The position numbers were made by a program, and so were the translations under genes. Source: Megaustenia siamemsis (Eukaryota > Mollusca > Gastropoda > Stylommatophora > Ariophantidae). From it: a stretch of 64,000 bases of DNA. Below the pieces are notes generated by a model, which saw only the letters and a program-made list of their open reading frames with translations, searched no databases and was not told where the DNA came from. Position 1 is the stretch's first letter. Each line of letters begins with the position of its first letter. Where the stretch lies: positions 60,903,126-60,967,125 of the forward strand of contig JAVIAB010000092.1 of assembly GCA_032433765.1 (NCBI GenBank), in the 5' to 3' direction. Of the stretch, positions 39,843 to 54,800 are shown piece after piece.

Positions 39843-42800
39843 ATATACATACATAATTACATACATCTAACAAGATGAAAATTGTTATCATTATGAAAAA
39901 GGTGAACATAGTGGATAAATTAATGTTACCAATAACAACAATAATTATAGCTACAGTCGTTGATATGATTAACCTAAAGATCGTTTGTCATTTCTACATT
40001 GAAGAGCAGCTACACAAGGTTAATCATTACATTCAGTTTCTTTCTTTGATGTTCCAACCTTTTATAGGTTCTCTAATCTATCTCCTGATGCAAGTCTACT
40101 TTAAACTGTCTCTGCCTCTCCTTCATAAGCTCATTTACCACGAGTTTTCACTTCAAAGATGATTTTCAAGAATTTATTGTCTTTTTATGCATCGTGAAAA
40201 TATAATTTTCTTGATCGATTTGTATTAATTAATTAATTTTTTTTTCATCTTCAATTGTTTCACTACAATTCTTTCTTCTTGCTGCTCTCTCGATACAACA
40301 TATTATTCTATATATTTATATATATCCAAGGGTTTCAGTTACTTTTTTTGTTTTCTTTTCTACTTTAAGAACACAAACGTTAAGGTGTCTGTACATTACT
40401 GTAATGTTGAGTAGATAAAGCACTTTCCTATTCTTAATTCTAATTCTGATGTTCTTTGATCTGAAGTTAAAAAGTTTTTTGATCTGAAGTTAAGAAGTTC
40501 TTTGATCTCAAGTTAAAAAGTTCTTTGATCTCAAGTTAAAAAGTTCTTTGATCTAAAGTTTAAAAGTTATGTGATCTAAAGTTAAAAAGTTCTTTGATCT
40601 AAAGTTAAAAAGTTTTTTTGATCTAAAGTTAAAAAGTTCTTTGATCTAAAGTTAAAAAGTTTTTTGATCTAAAGTTAAAAAGTTCTTTGATCTAAAGTTA
40701 AAAAGTTTTTTGATCTAAAGTTAAAAAGCTCTTTGCTCTGAAGTTATTTCATCAAGTTAAAAACTTTTTTTTTCTCCCTACTCCTATACTTTTTTTTTTT
40801 TTCTGCCTAGTATATTCTGTTACTCATTACGACAAGGGCACGATAACTATATATTGCAACTCTGTCTAAGCTCTTCCCATGTATATTGAAGCTGCCTTGT
40901 GAGTTATGTTTTTTATCTATTCTTATTGTTAAAATTTTAACCATGTTAATACTTTTATCCGAGATATATTCCTTATAATCAGACAATGAATTATATCTCT
41001 AAGCACCCCAATAACAGCTTTTAAACGTACTGCAATGCTTCGACCATGTACGACATTGTTCAATGTATATACACTTTTTTAAACTACAGGTCTTATCCAT
41101 GGATCCATCCACCAATCCATTCGTTTACCTATTTATTTTTTCCATTGTGGTTACTATATGCTTTATTTAGTACTTCATATAGACCGTTTATAATTTCAGT
41201 TTCAGAATTTAAACATGCCTTCCGAGCTGCGTCTACAAAGGACAAAAGGTAGGGTTCAATCCCAACCGACGGCTTCTGGGTTCACCCAGCCTTAAATGGG
41301 TACCTGAATTTTTTCTGGGAAAGTAAAGCGGTACGGGCGTAATACAGACCCCATTATCCCAAAAATCATGTGCTGAAGGTCTGTAAACGTTATGGTCACT
41401 AACGCCATATTCCCTATACGCCACTTGGCGTTTCGTGGGCTCTGTACTTTTTTTTACTTTGGAATTTGCGTGATCTCGAGGCAAGACGCCGACTTCTGAA
41501 CGATAAGATCAATCATAGGAGGAAGAGGTACAGCTCTCGGAAAAAATAAAAAATTATGGACGAGAAGGTCCATGTTTCGATTTCCACCATAGTGATGAAT
41601 ATTTTTTCAAATATCAAATCCGTGGATTTTTGTTTGTTCGTAATTTTACCCTTCTTTGGTCTCAGGAAGTGAGCTCCGATGTCAAGACCTATCTGATAAG
41701 TGCAAAAAAAAAAAAAAGACAGGAGACACCGTGCTCATTCTGCGCACGTTAAAGAACTCTTGATTGTTGCAAATCGAAAAAGGTAGGCTAAAAAGGGCCT
41801 CTGGCTCGGAAAAAAAATGTAAGAAAAATTGTTACCCAAAGTAATGTGAAACCTCTCTTGAGGATAACAAATGACAGTATCTTTAAAGTCAGAAAATATT
41901 TACTGGCATGGCTAGTGACATCTGAGCTCGTGGCTGTTTGTGTGAAAAATTGGAAAAACATGATATTCATTCAAAATTCAGTCCCTCGGGACTTCCTTAC
42001 AGATATGTCTGGCCTACGCAAACAAACTATATTAGCTGTTCTGCATCAGAAATTGCTAACATGTTTCTCCGCAAACTTTACTGATGATGATCATCATCAT
42101 CATGTGCCATACCGGTTGGAGTAGGTGATCATGTCCCTCCACAATCTTCTATCTACAGTACATCGTATCAGTTCTGTTGTTGACTGTTTTCCATGCCATG
42201 ACACCAAGCTATCCAGTATTTTCTCTCTTTGTCGTCCGCGATCTCTCTTTCCTTTTATTTTGCCAGTTGTAACCAAGTATTTAGAAGAACTTTCCTCTTC
42301 TCATGATGTGCTCGAAAAATGTTGATTGCTTCTTTCTGATGTTATTTAAGACCTCCCTTTTTGTGTTGGACTCCTTGAGAACTTCCTCATTGGTCTTTTT
42401 AGCTGTCCAGGGAACTTTCAACATTCTTCTGAGAAATCCCATCTTTGTGGCCTCTAATCGTCTTTTCATTTATTTGTCTACTGTCCATGATTCGCTTCCA
42501 TCGGTCAGAATTGGTTCTATATAGCACCGATGAACTCTTTTTCTCATTTTTATTGACATAGATGTGTTGCATAAGATATTTTTCATTTTCTGAAATGCTA
42601 TTTTGGCCTGAGCTATTCTGCTTTTTATTTCTGTGGTGCATCTCCTATCTGATGTTATTATTGTTCCCAAGTATTTGAAACGTTGCACTTGTTTCAGATT
42701 TGTCTCGTTTATTTTTATGCTGCATGATGGTGATGGTTGTTTCTTCGATATAACCATTAATTCTGTTTTCTTTCTATTCAGACTGAGACCTTTCTTGTTG

Positions 42801-45800
42801 CTTTCTTTTACTATTATGTCTATCATTTCTTGTATTCGTTCTCTGTCTCTGCTATTAAGACTGTGTCATCCGCATATCGCAAATTATTTATGTTGTGACC
42901 GTTGACTTCAATTCCTTTTTTGTCTACTATTGATCTCATAATATATTCATTGGTTATTGGTTATTGGTTATTGGTTATGGAAGGCCTCGGTATCACTGCA
43001 AACGAATTAAAATCCATTGTTGCTCAACCGCCCGTGCCAGTGGAATCATCCGAATTACTAATACATCTCCCAAACAAAGAAAGGTAACTGTAGTCCCCAT
43101 CGTAGCAGTCTCAGCACACGCCAAAAGACATAAGGCGAAACCGCGCAGAAAGTGACCACAGCCAACTCTTCCCTGTCATACGATATTATCATTCATCGTA
43201 AACAAGCGCGATATCGAAACAGGATCATAATATATTCATATTCGACGTTAATGGGGACTTCACTTACTGATGATACGCTATTTAAATTCATTCCCATTTA
43301 TCCTTAGTTATCATACACTTCAGTTTTGTCTCCAAGTTTTATGCGTATATTTTTTTAACCACAAAACTGTTTATTTTATTTTTTTTTCAAAATCTATAAT
43401 CTCTGCACATGTTGTTGATCGTTGCAACTAAAACTGATGTTGCATAAATCAGTTAAAATATTAAACAGTAACTCTTTTAGCAAACATACTCTACCTTTGT
43501 CATTTTCTTGGTAGCTCGACTGCACGTTCTGATCATCTTTCGAGAACCAAGGAATATGAAATGTCAAACTGCTGGTGGGGAGTTTTTCAGTGAAATCTTC
43601 CTTTATTTGATAACCAGTGGTAGATTCAGTCAGTATCATGTCGTCTTTGAGAACCGTGTCTTTTTCAGATAAATACGCTAAAGGATTATTGACTTCATAA
43701 TCTCTATTCAGTCTATGCTTTTGCCATGAAATAAAAATCAATAGATTATGTGTTAGTTCTTAATTGTATATAGTATAATAAATAATGAACATGTCTATAT
43801 AGCATATATGTCATGAATAGAGAAACCACGTGCTCGTATAAAACGTATACTCGGAATCATTTAGCGGGTTTAGTCAAAATTATCTAGCTTGAAGTTGTTA
43901 AATATCTAGTGTCACCACATTCGTATTGTTTTTTTTTCCATAATTAAAGATTGCCAATGTATAAATATGGTCGCTACTAATTTAAACCATGAAAGTTTAC
44001 TTAATCCGGCTTAAGTATATTTGGACAAACATATTTCAAACGGACGGAGGGAGGGTTAATACCGAAGTTTAATATTTCAGTTAGAATGTAAAACAAAACA
44101 ACCGCAGACATCGTTTTTTTTATTATTACTTCACTTAGGAGAGTATTGATACACATCCTATCACAGTAAGACTGAGTTGGGTACGTTATATTTTGGTAAA
44201 TTACTAACAACCAACCAACCAAGTGACGTCACACAGAAGCGACACATTTCCGAAACTAATTTTAGATATTTTCTAGATTCCTCGACAGGTCACCTGTAAT
44301 GTAACTTATCCTCTTTTACTATTCAGCAAACACTTCAAGCCTCGTATTGGCATCATCAAGCACTTCCGAAACTACTCTAAAGGAGAACAATGACAGCGAA
44401 GTTTTCATTTACATCGACGGAACATCACAGCAAAAGAACAGGCACATTTAGAAATAAGGCTCTTTGCAACGTGCAACTCAGTCGATGATGGGACGCATAA
44501 AGAAGGACAGGATCGTTTAGCTTAAATCAAGCGTCTACACTCTACATCGGCGTTTCCCAAAGTTGGCGATACCGCCCTGTGGGTGCTGGGGCGGTCAAGG
44601 GGGACGGTTACAGTCTCTAGTGCATCTGGGAGGCGGTAAACACAAATAAGTGGGCAGTGGAAGCATAAAGAAAGTGATGAAGGAATATAAAAAAGTTTGA
44701 GGAAAGCTCGTTCAAAAATGATATGTTGAAATCTGTCGTGTGCCCAATAAACAAATGAAATCGGAGGGTTTGACTGCTGGTTTTGTTCAGCAAATTAGTG
44801 CGATCCTAGAATAATCGGAAATTCACAATTTTATAGTTTGTAACTCAGCGTAATAGTTCCTCTCTACCACCACAAACATTAATCGGATATTCACAATCTT
44901 GTAGTTTGTAAATCAGCGTAGTAGTCCGACTCGACCACCACAAACAGCAATCGGATCAACTTGGGGCCACATTTGTCAGCTCTGGAAAAAAAAGATGTTA
45001 ATATTCTTCTCTGCTCGCTCGCTATCCATCTGTATTTTGTCTTTGAATTTGTCAAAAGCCAAGGTAATCTGATGATTTGTTGTGCCTTCTCTCAAATGAA
45101 CAAACACGGGTTGTGTGGAATTAATGATTTACAATACACATCTTACAATATAAATAAGCGACATGCATGAACGCAATTTTAGATTGTTTCGGAAATGTGT
45201 AAAAAGCAGTTGATAATAGTGAGAGTTCAAAAACTATTTTAAATTGTAAATTGAGATCGATACCTTCGTTTTATTGCCTTCTAGTGCTTTCAAAATACAA
45301 TTTTAACGAAGGTGTGCCAGTACAGTATTATTTGAAATACACAGTCAATACGTTTAGCGTATGTTCTATTATAATATTAGAGAAAACAAGGGAATGAAAT
45401 AATAAAATACTTAACCAGTAACTATTTTATTTTAAATTAATTTAGAATTTATATTATCTACTCATTTGTGTTTAATTAGCAAGCAATGCTCTTGTTAATA
45501 TGAAAACAAACTGTCTAAATACGGCAACATATATTTTCTGAAAGGTTCATTTTCATTGACTCATTTTCAAATGAGTCTATGAAACCTTCAAGAATACATA
45601 ACCAGTTCACAAAAAATCAAGCTAGTAAGAAAAAAAAAACAAGGATATATCTTATTTCAAGTAGTAAAATAAAATCTTGTTGGACAGTCGACATTGGCAA
45701 AATTCTTTTCAGACAGTGATCAAACAACTATTAGCGCAAACAAAAGAGAAAAGGAACATTCAGTGTCCATTTATTACATAAGATACATAAAGGGGTTCAT

Positions 45801-48800
45801 TCAAGAAAATACATTTAGATGAATAGTGTAAAAGTCAAATATATGGATGAGATTTATTTATTTCTGAACTATCCAGAACATATTATTTTTAATGTAATTG
45901 TGTGTTAGAGATAATGTTTAAGTTTAGTTGTTTATTTTTTAAACTATTAGTGTGGCACGAACTTAGCGAATTGCGGTCCCCACAAGAGATATTGCAACTC
46001 AAAGCTGATCAAGACTTCAGTTCACCTCCAAATTGAACTCCCTGGTAGCTGATGGCGTAACACCACACTGGCTAACGAAATGAAGTCAAAGGCAACCACG
46101 ACAGTAGTGATGGTTTGTTGATGCAATAGGTGCAGTGAGATCCTCTGTCTCGAGAAACAATCGAATTATTACCCATGTAAAGATCATACCAGCTCCAACA
46201 TATATCGTAATAATTCAACCATGTCAGACATTGACTTACCTTAGAGCTCCAGTATATAATGTATTAATTCAATAATGTCAAATACTCATGTCAAATATTG
46301 GCTTACTGAAGAGCTCCAGTCTATAGCGTAATAATTCAAGCATGTCATACATTGACTTACCTTAGAGCTTCAGTATATAATGTATTAATTCAACCATGTC
46401 AAATATTGACTTACTGAAGAGCTCCACCATATAAAGTAATAATTCAAGCATGTCAGACATTGACTTACCTTAGAGCTTCAGTATATAATGTATTAATTCA
46501 ACCATGTCAAATATTGACTTACTGAAGAGCTCCACCATATAAAGTAATAATTCAAGCATGTCAGACATTGACTTACCTTAGAACTCCAGAAGTTGTCCTT
46601 GGTGAAGCCATGTCCATGTAGGATATGGGTGTCTCGTTTACGCCTGACGCTCTCTGTGTATAACAATTGTGTTGTGAACAGTGGTGTCGATGTTGTGGAT
46701 ATCTCAGGAGTTGTCTTTGCTACGCCCAACGACTCATCATTTACAGGATTCGTCTCGGCTATTGATGGTTTCATATGAATATACATTTTAATTAATGAAT
46801 TACTATAGTGAACATTGCCTTGGTGAATAAGTATCTGCATCATTATGACACGTTGTTGCTTAAATCGATGTTCTTTCAAATGATTAATTTCGCCTCATGT
46901 TCTTTTCAATCTCAAAATGTAAGCTGTATAAGCTAAGTATTTTGTTTTAAGCTTGAAACTATTCATTTAACAGCTAGTGAATGCTCATTACTCTTGCCGA
47001 TCTAGATATACAGCAACAGTTGACTAGTAAAGGATAAGAAGAATCCAGATAAACGTTGGCTTTGAAACATTAGCGACGAAGGTTTCAGTAAGATAGTGGA
47101 GAATGAAGAAAACAATGATATTGCTTTATCAACGAGAAATGTATCAATGCTATGTTTATTATTAGGTACACCGGTCGTTGTTACCATAGGGCCCATCCTG
47201 TAGTCAATCTTGATTTGCTTACAAGCCAATGGTAATCCTTTCAGCTGTGGCGATTAGATGTCTTGTTCCTTGTATAGAGATGAAGGTGTAGTTTATGCAC
47301 GACATAAACAAAAAATAGCAACGAACTAAAGCCTCCTAATTTTTTTAATAAATTCGTTGCTTAATTTAAAATAAATTATTTTTAGAGAGACATTGCAGGG
47401 GGAAGGCGAGAAATAACTGCGTTAAGTCAATTTATGATTAGGACAAAGTATTTCCAACTTCCGTTTCCCAAGATAGCGGATCTAGGTCACGTTCTCTCGA
47501 TCGCTGCAGAAAGTGCATTCGGGGTCTGATTAATTTCGGTTCTCCATTGCATTTTCTGCGTTACACTCAAAATGATGATCTACTTATTACATCTGCGCCG
47601 ATAAAGCGGAGTCGTACGCCGGTAACAGTCCCTTTTTGACAAATCAAGTGTTGTGAATGCGACATTCCACCGTCTAGACTTGATTTGCGCTTTAGGTCAC
47701 ATTGGTGCTTTTCATGACTGTTGTTGGAATTGCTTGACGCAAGTTATTTACGTGTTACTCATTAATATGAACTGCTTCGTCAGCCGCAGTTTTATCTCTT
47801 TAGGGATTTGCACCGTGTTTTGCTCGTCGCAGGCTGCATTCACTAGAGTAATCAGGAATCTAAAGGGCGCGAAATTGTTGTGTGTGCGACATTGTTGTGT
47901 GCTAGGTCATCGTAATGATTCATCATAAATCCCTAGACCGGCCGTACGCTAATCTTACGGTCTGTTGTTTGATGTGCGACGGGGATAATCTGACGACTGT
48001 GTTCGGAATTGGAATCAACTACGATTGCCTAACATCATCAAGCGCTATACATTTTTAAAAAATATGACCATCATCATTTTCAAGAGGACGTAAACATCCG
48101 GTACATGTAGGCGGCGGGAACAATTGAAGTCTATGTATGAAAAGTGTTCCTTGTTGCAGTTTCCTCATATTCCAAGTTCGGCTTGTTGCAAGAGCTATTG
48201 AGTTAAGTGCTCTGTGCACACCGTGAGCTGTGTGTCTCATCCGTTTTGATCCTGTTTCGATATTCCAATTGTTTACGATGAATGATGATATAGTATGATA
48301 GGGAACAGTTGACTATGTTCACTTTCTTCGCGGTTTCGCATTATGTCTTTTGGCGTGTGCTGAGACTGCTACAATGGGGACTACAGTTACCTTTCTTTGT
48401 TTGGGAGATGAGATATTAATTCTGATGATTACGCTGGCACGGGCGGTTGAACAATTATGGATTTTAATTCATTTGCAGTGAGTGATACCGGGGCCTTCTA
48501 TAACCAAATAACCAAATTCCCAACTTTTCATTAGCTCAAGAAAGTTGACATAACAAAGAATCACCAAAAGCCAGCTCGGAGAATGACACAATCGATATAA
48601 ACTGCAATATTGTTATTTGATTCATGTTTTTCTTATTATATTGATAGGATACTATTCTGTTCAACAGCTGTGGGATTATTAAATTAATTACTGCCCCATT
48701 ATGAGCTCACATGTTCCATAAAGAAATGAGAAGTGAGTTTGGCGTGATGTGTTATTGTTTACGAATCGATTTAGAAAGCTCAAACTAAAAAAGGTATGAA

Positions 48801-51800
48801 TGAAAATAAAATAATAGCATTAATGTCTCGGGGATATTTTGTTAGTTTTTATTAATAGTATTATTATTATTGACAGGTTTGGATTTAAGACCAAAACAAT
48901 AATTAGAACACTGAGACTAAAAAATATATAATAAAAATAACTGCAATTAAATACAAAAATGCAACTTAAATGTTTGTATTTTGTTAAGTAACTGACGTTA
49001 ATTTAAATATTCATATTGGAGTTGACTTACGTGCACAGTTCTGCTCATCCTCGCCATCCTTACAATCATTTTCTCCATTGCACTTCCAAGACCAATAAAT
49101 ACAGTTGCCTGTATGGCATTGGAAGTGGTAAAGAAGACACGTGTGGTCTGCCAGAAATAGAAAGTGAACATAAATAACTTATCTATTATATTTCACAATG
49201 TATGTTTATAGTGTTAAATAGTTTATCACAGAATATTTCTAATGAATTAATAAGTCTAGGAATTGATATTAATGCATTCTTAACAAAACCCTAGATTTTC
49301 TGTATCATCATCTAGTTGTTTGTAATTTGCAGAACGTTGCACTCATAACAGTATTTCTCCAAATGTTGTGTTTATTGTTCTGCTGGTTTTGTGTCACATG
49401 TTCGTCATAATTTTTAAGTTTGCTGTTTGCTGTGACTATTGCCATTTCTATTCTTCTTTCGATTTCCTTCATTCTCCATTAGTGATTATTACAGATTCCA
49501 CATATTCATATAACATGTTACAATTTCACAATTACAATTTTGGTTGGTTTTTTATTTGCCGGTGGACATTATCTTAGCTTTCTGAATATTTCATGAAAGA
49601 CTTTGCTATATACTGTTTAGCAGACCCTTAGTTTTCTCTCAAATTCACTTTACTTTAGTTTGTGAGGAGAACTCTAGTTATCAGTGTATATACTATCAGT
49701 GTTATCTAGTTCTGGTGTTGTGCTGTCAATAATTACTAAAGAGTCGAAGATCATACAATTGTTATAGTTTTCTTAAATTTCCTGTATTTTAAGAAGAGGC
49801 GTTGGAGATAGAATACACCCTGCCTCACCCACTATCGTATTTATTACCAATCTGTTTCATTGATCCTCACAAGTGATTGTTGTTCGTAATATAGTGATTA
49901 GATTAAATAGTTTAAGTATGTTAGAAGCCTCATGTCTATAATGATATTTCATAATTTCTGTTACACCTTCAAAGGTCGTCTGCATCTTTAAATCACGTAT
50001 CTAGTTTTATATTATATTGTCTACACTTCCCAAGGATGTTTTTCATGTTACAGATGTGGTCGCTGGTATATCTTCTACGTATGAAGCCTGCATGAACTAC
50101 ATGACGCTCCTATTTTAATTCTCGTTCTATCGTCCTCATCATGATCTGTAGAGTATGTTACTGTCATGACGTATCACAACAATCGTTCGGTAGTTAGTAT
50201 ACAACTTCAGATTTTCTTTCGTTGGAATGAGGCGTATATTGATGATTTCAGGTTCTTGGCCAAGTTGCACTCTTCCAGGTCTTCACAGAAAGTCTTGATA
50301 AATATGAATTCATGTTCTCCCCTCCATTCTGGATGAATTCAGCTGGAATATCCTCACATCCTGGTGATTGGTGGAATGATCCTCTTCAGATTTATTATTA
50401 CTGTGCGCCCTTCATCTAGCTTGGGCTCTGTTTTACCACTTTTAATCATCATATCTGAATTGCACTGAAATATCTTTGCAATATATATTTACGTTTTGTT
50501 AGTGTATTGTCGCTGTTTACTAATTACTTGGACTAACGATCTAAAATCGCCTGTTATGATCTCACAGAAGATTTCTCCCTATTTCCCTTGAATGCAGAAC
50601 TTTTCTATTCTGCATCTGGCAGGTGTTCATAATGAACTTTGTTCTGTTTTACTTAATTGAGGTTCTAGAACCTCAATTAAGTAATACTCAATTCGGATTC
50701 AGAAAAGGCAAAAGCTGTACTGATGCTATATTTACATTGAGACAACTATGTGAAAAAACAATAGAATATGACAGAAACCTAAATATAGTGTTTATAGATC
50801 AGGAAAAAGCGTTTGATCTTTTGACAGGAACAAACTTTGGCAAACTTTAGAAACATACGGGGTAGCAGGACAACTACTAAAAAATATAATAGCACTATAT
50901 AAAAACAGTCAAAGTGCCGTCAGAACATCGGAAGGTCTGTCAGAATGGTTTCAGGTTACAACAGGAGTAAGACAAGGATGTGTCCTCTCACCACTTCTCT
51001 TCATCATGTATGTGGACAAAATAAATCAGGAAACAACCAACAACAAGGACAAATCAAATAATAACATAGAGGTAGAAAACTCCAACATCAATGAGCTACT
51101 CTTCGCAGATGACCAGTGCCTAATATATGAGGATGAAAACCTGCTACAACAGCATTTAACATCTCTAGATAAAAGCTGCACACACTACAGTATGAAAATT
51201 AACACAGCAAAAACAGAGGCTATAAGAATAAGCAAATTAAACACCCATTAAACATCAAGATCAAAGACAAAGAAATAAAACAAGTAGAGGAATTCAAGTA
51301 TTTAGGCACAATGTTCACAGAAGATGGAAAACTAGACAGAGAAATTGACATGAGAATACAAAAAGCAAATGCTGTCACATACCAGCTTTCACCATTGCTA
51401 AGACATCCAAACATTTCTATGCCAGCCAAACAACAAATGATAAATAGCGTTTTCATACCAACTTTGTGCTATGAAAGTCAAACATGGACCCTTTCTAAAT
51501 CACATTTAAGAAAGATAAATACTTGTGAGATGCGATGCTTGAGAAAAGTAACAAACAACACAAGAAGAGTTAGAATACCAAATGAAACCATAAGAAAAAT
51601 GGTAGGAACAAAACCCTGCCAAGAATATATAGAACAACAACTTAAATGGTTTGGCCACCTGGTCAGAATGAATCCTCACCAATCACCATCAAGGGCGTTC
51701 TTCTCGAGAATGCATGGAAAAAGACCAAGAGGAAGACCCAGAAGAAGATGGATAGATACAGTGACAGAGACATGTAACAACAAAGGAAAATCACTAATTC

Positions 51801-54800
51801 AGACAATTCGAGCAGCACAAGAACGACAAATGATATAAACCACTACACCTTTTAGGTATCAGTGAAAGAGAAAAGAAGAAGTTCTGTTTTAACCTCTTAT
51901 CTCTTTTCTAAATGCTCTTGTATATTTTCTGTAGTCATCGCTTCTTATATTTAGTGTTGTTTTCAAGAAGATGGACAAGATAGGTTAAGTATTTTAAAAT
52001 AGAAATACTTCAAAATCAATATATTCGATCACAAACAGGTCGCACAGATATCTAGTGACTACACTCATGGGAAACCATCGATTGCACTGCCCTCACGTGC
52101 TAGTAGAGTAAGGCCCTTAACTTAACGATGGACATAGATCGGTAAAGGATAAATATATTGCTCACAGTAAGTATAGATAATGGAGATAGATATTAAATAC
52201 ACAGTAACCACACTCTACATACGCAGAATAAACAACAAAGAAGTAAATCTTATTTTAGAGATGAGCAAGGGAAAAATTAAAATTAAAATACTAGGATTAG
52301 CAGACTAAAGAGTAAAAGGACAATAAGCAAAGAAAACACACAGGAACTATACGACAGGAATCCCCAGCGTCGACGTCACAAAAATAGTGAAATGTGGGGT
52401 GGTCTTTAATCATGGATCTGGACAACTCAAATATTTTTTTAGAAATAAGACACCACTCGGAAAGAATAACCACAATCAGACTATTAGAAGAAAAGCGAAG
52501 AACTTACATCCAAATTTATGTTGTGCCATGTAACACAAGATAAAAAGCTTGAAGAATTAAACCAGGTACTAAATAAAACTGTCAACAAGACTGATAAAAG
52601 CGACAAATTAATAGTGAAGAGAGACTTCAGTGGAAGGCTTGGGAAATACAACAAAGAAAATATATACTGCTTTGACCCCTTGTCAATAACACATTTGAAA
52701 AAACTGGAAATATAAACTACTAGAATTATGTAATAAAAAATACAAGTTCATCACTAACACATTCTTCAAACACAGTCACCCTTGTACAGGTGTAGACCAG
52801 ATTTCATGCCAAAAAGAACACAAAACAAGGAAACAATAATCGAGTTGTCCACAATGTTATTGACGATACATACCATAAAATGGCGAAGATCATGTTCAAA
52901 CAGCCAGAAACAAAGAGAAGAGATAAACAAAAAAATTAAACAAAACGAATAGACAATAAATATAAAGCAATTAAAAGTGAAGAATCAAGGAAAACTCTCA
53001 AATAAAAACTTGAAAAAGAGGAATGAATTAAAGAAAATCCCTAACGAAGTAAAGCTACAAAAGAAGAATGGAAACAGTTAAAAAAAAAAAAACAATAGTC
53101 AACATCGCAACAATAGGTGGAGAAAAATTCAGGCAAAATGAAGAGAAGAACACCGTTAATGGAATGACACAATTAGAGAAGCAATTTTTTTTTAAAAAGT
53201 AGATGCTATAGTAAGATTGGAAAGAGAAGAAGAACCAAAAAGGATATGAAAATTACGCAGGAAAAATTCTAATATTTTGATCAAAGAAGTCATAAAACAT
53301 GCGTCAAGAAATAAATCCTCAGAGATAGACAACATACTAAGAGAAATAATAGCTGCAGCAGGGAGACACAGTTTAATGTCCTTTTTTGTTTTCCTATTGA
53401 TTTCACTTTTGCTTGTTTCAGTACTTATTGTCATGTTATTCATTTTGCTATCTTTATTCAAGGACAAACTATTGTATTGGAGTTATGTACTTCTGCATTA
53501 AGAGGTCAAATTTGTTTTGTACTTCGATGTTTTATACTCATATGGTTTAGCTTTTGTATCAAAGCGTTTTAGATGGGTACCTCCAACCACATCGTTTGTA
53601 CGCCTTTTTTTTACCTCAGGATGCCCATTTCAATTTACATATGTCGAATAGTTGTAAATAATGACGGTTTTATCCCATTTAATAAAATATAGATAAATGC
53701 GATCTAATCTTATGAATTTAATCTTTAAATATTGAAGATAATGAACTGATGTGCCGTCAATCGTCGATTTACATTTTTAAAAATAGATCTTTGAATTAGC
53801 GTATCATTCATCTTTTAAACTGTAAAATAAACAGGAAACAGCAGAGTTTGAGGAAGATGGAGAGGCGATAGGTTTAGTAATGTTGTCATGGATAATCATA
53901 ACGGCATCTAATATCCGACGTGAACAATGTTGAAGATAAACGAAAATAATATACGAGATTTTAACAAATTAAGTCAAGAGAACAGAAGAATTAAATGGAA
54001 AAAGGAGAAGTTAAAAATCGATGACAAAATTTTAAAAAGTCTCACTAGTGGTGTGAAAAAACAAATGAAGCTGCAAGGAAGAAAAAAAAAAAATACACGT
54101 ACATCGTAGATGCGATAAAATTGAACAAGAAGATTAAATAAACTGCAGGATATTGAATAAATAAATTTAAAAAATCAAAGAATGATAGCCGCAACTAAAA
54201 TGTTTGTTTTTAAACCCTGGAGATTATAAATGAGATATAAATAATATGAATTCTCTTACTTTCACAGTTCTGCTCATCATCACTAGATGCACATTGGATC
54301 TCGTTATCGCACACGAAAGAAAAGGAAATACAGCTGCCTGACTTGCACTTGAAGGAGTCTTCAGGACATGCCCTGCCTGCCATGGACATAGAATTACTCA
54401 TTAACTTGTGCTAACGTTTTACGACAGTTTCATTTCCATTGGACTTCATATATAATATTGAGCAGTATTTGAAAGGAATTTTAATTTCTTGTATATATTT
54501 GTTTCCTGTAAATTATATTTGACATAAAACACTAATAATGAATGTCCTTTTAGCATTACAAAAAAGCAAGAAAGAGCCCGTCACGTGCCGTGACATATAG
54601 GAGATAGGGTGTTAGTATCAATATTTGCATACTTTTAGCACATTATATTTTTTTAATAATATGGCCAGTATTACGATAGTGGCGTCTTTCTTTCCAAGAA
54701 AAATCCAGTACCCATTTAAGGGTTGAGTTAACATGGAAGCCGTCAACAATGATTTAACATAACATTTCATCCTTAGTAGTCGAATTCAATAACCACAGAG

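Noticed and set aside
46215..46590. 54-bp repeats considered as coding repeats of a protein
   Set aside because: The repeats lie beyond the exon donor on the gene strand, and each unit contains splice-donor sequence, so they are intronic unless distal donors are used.
49368..49577. Plus-strand hydrophobic 69-codon frame resembling a membrane protein
   Set aside because: AT-rich intron sequence rich in TTT codons gives such frames by chance; no homology or splice support.
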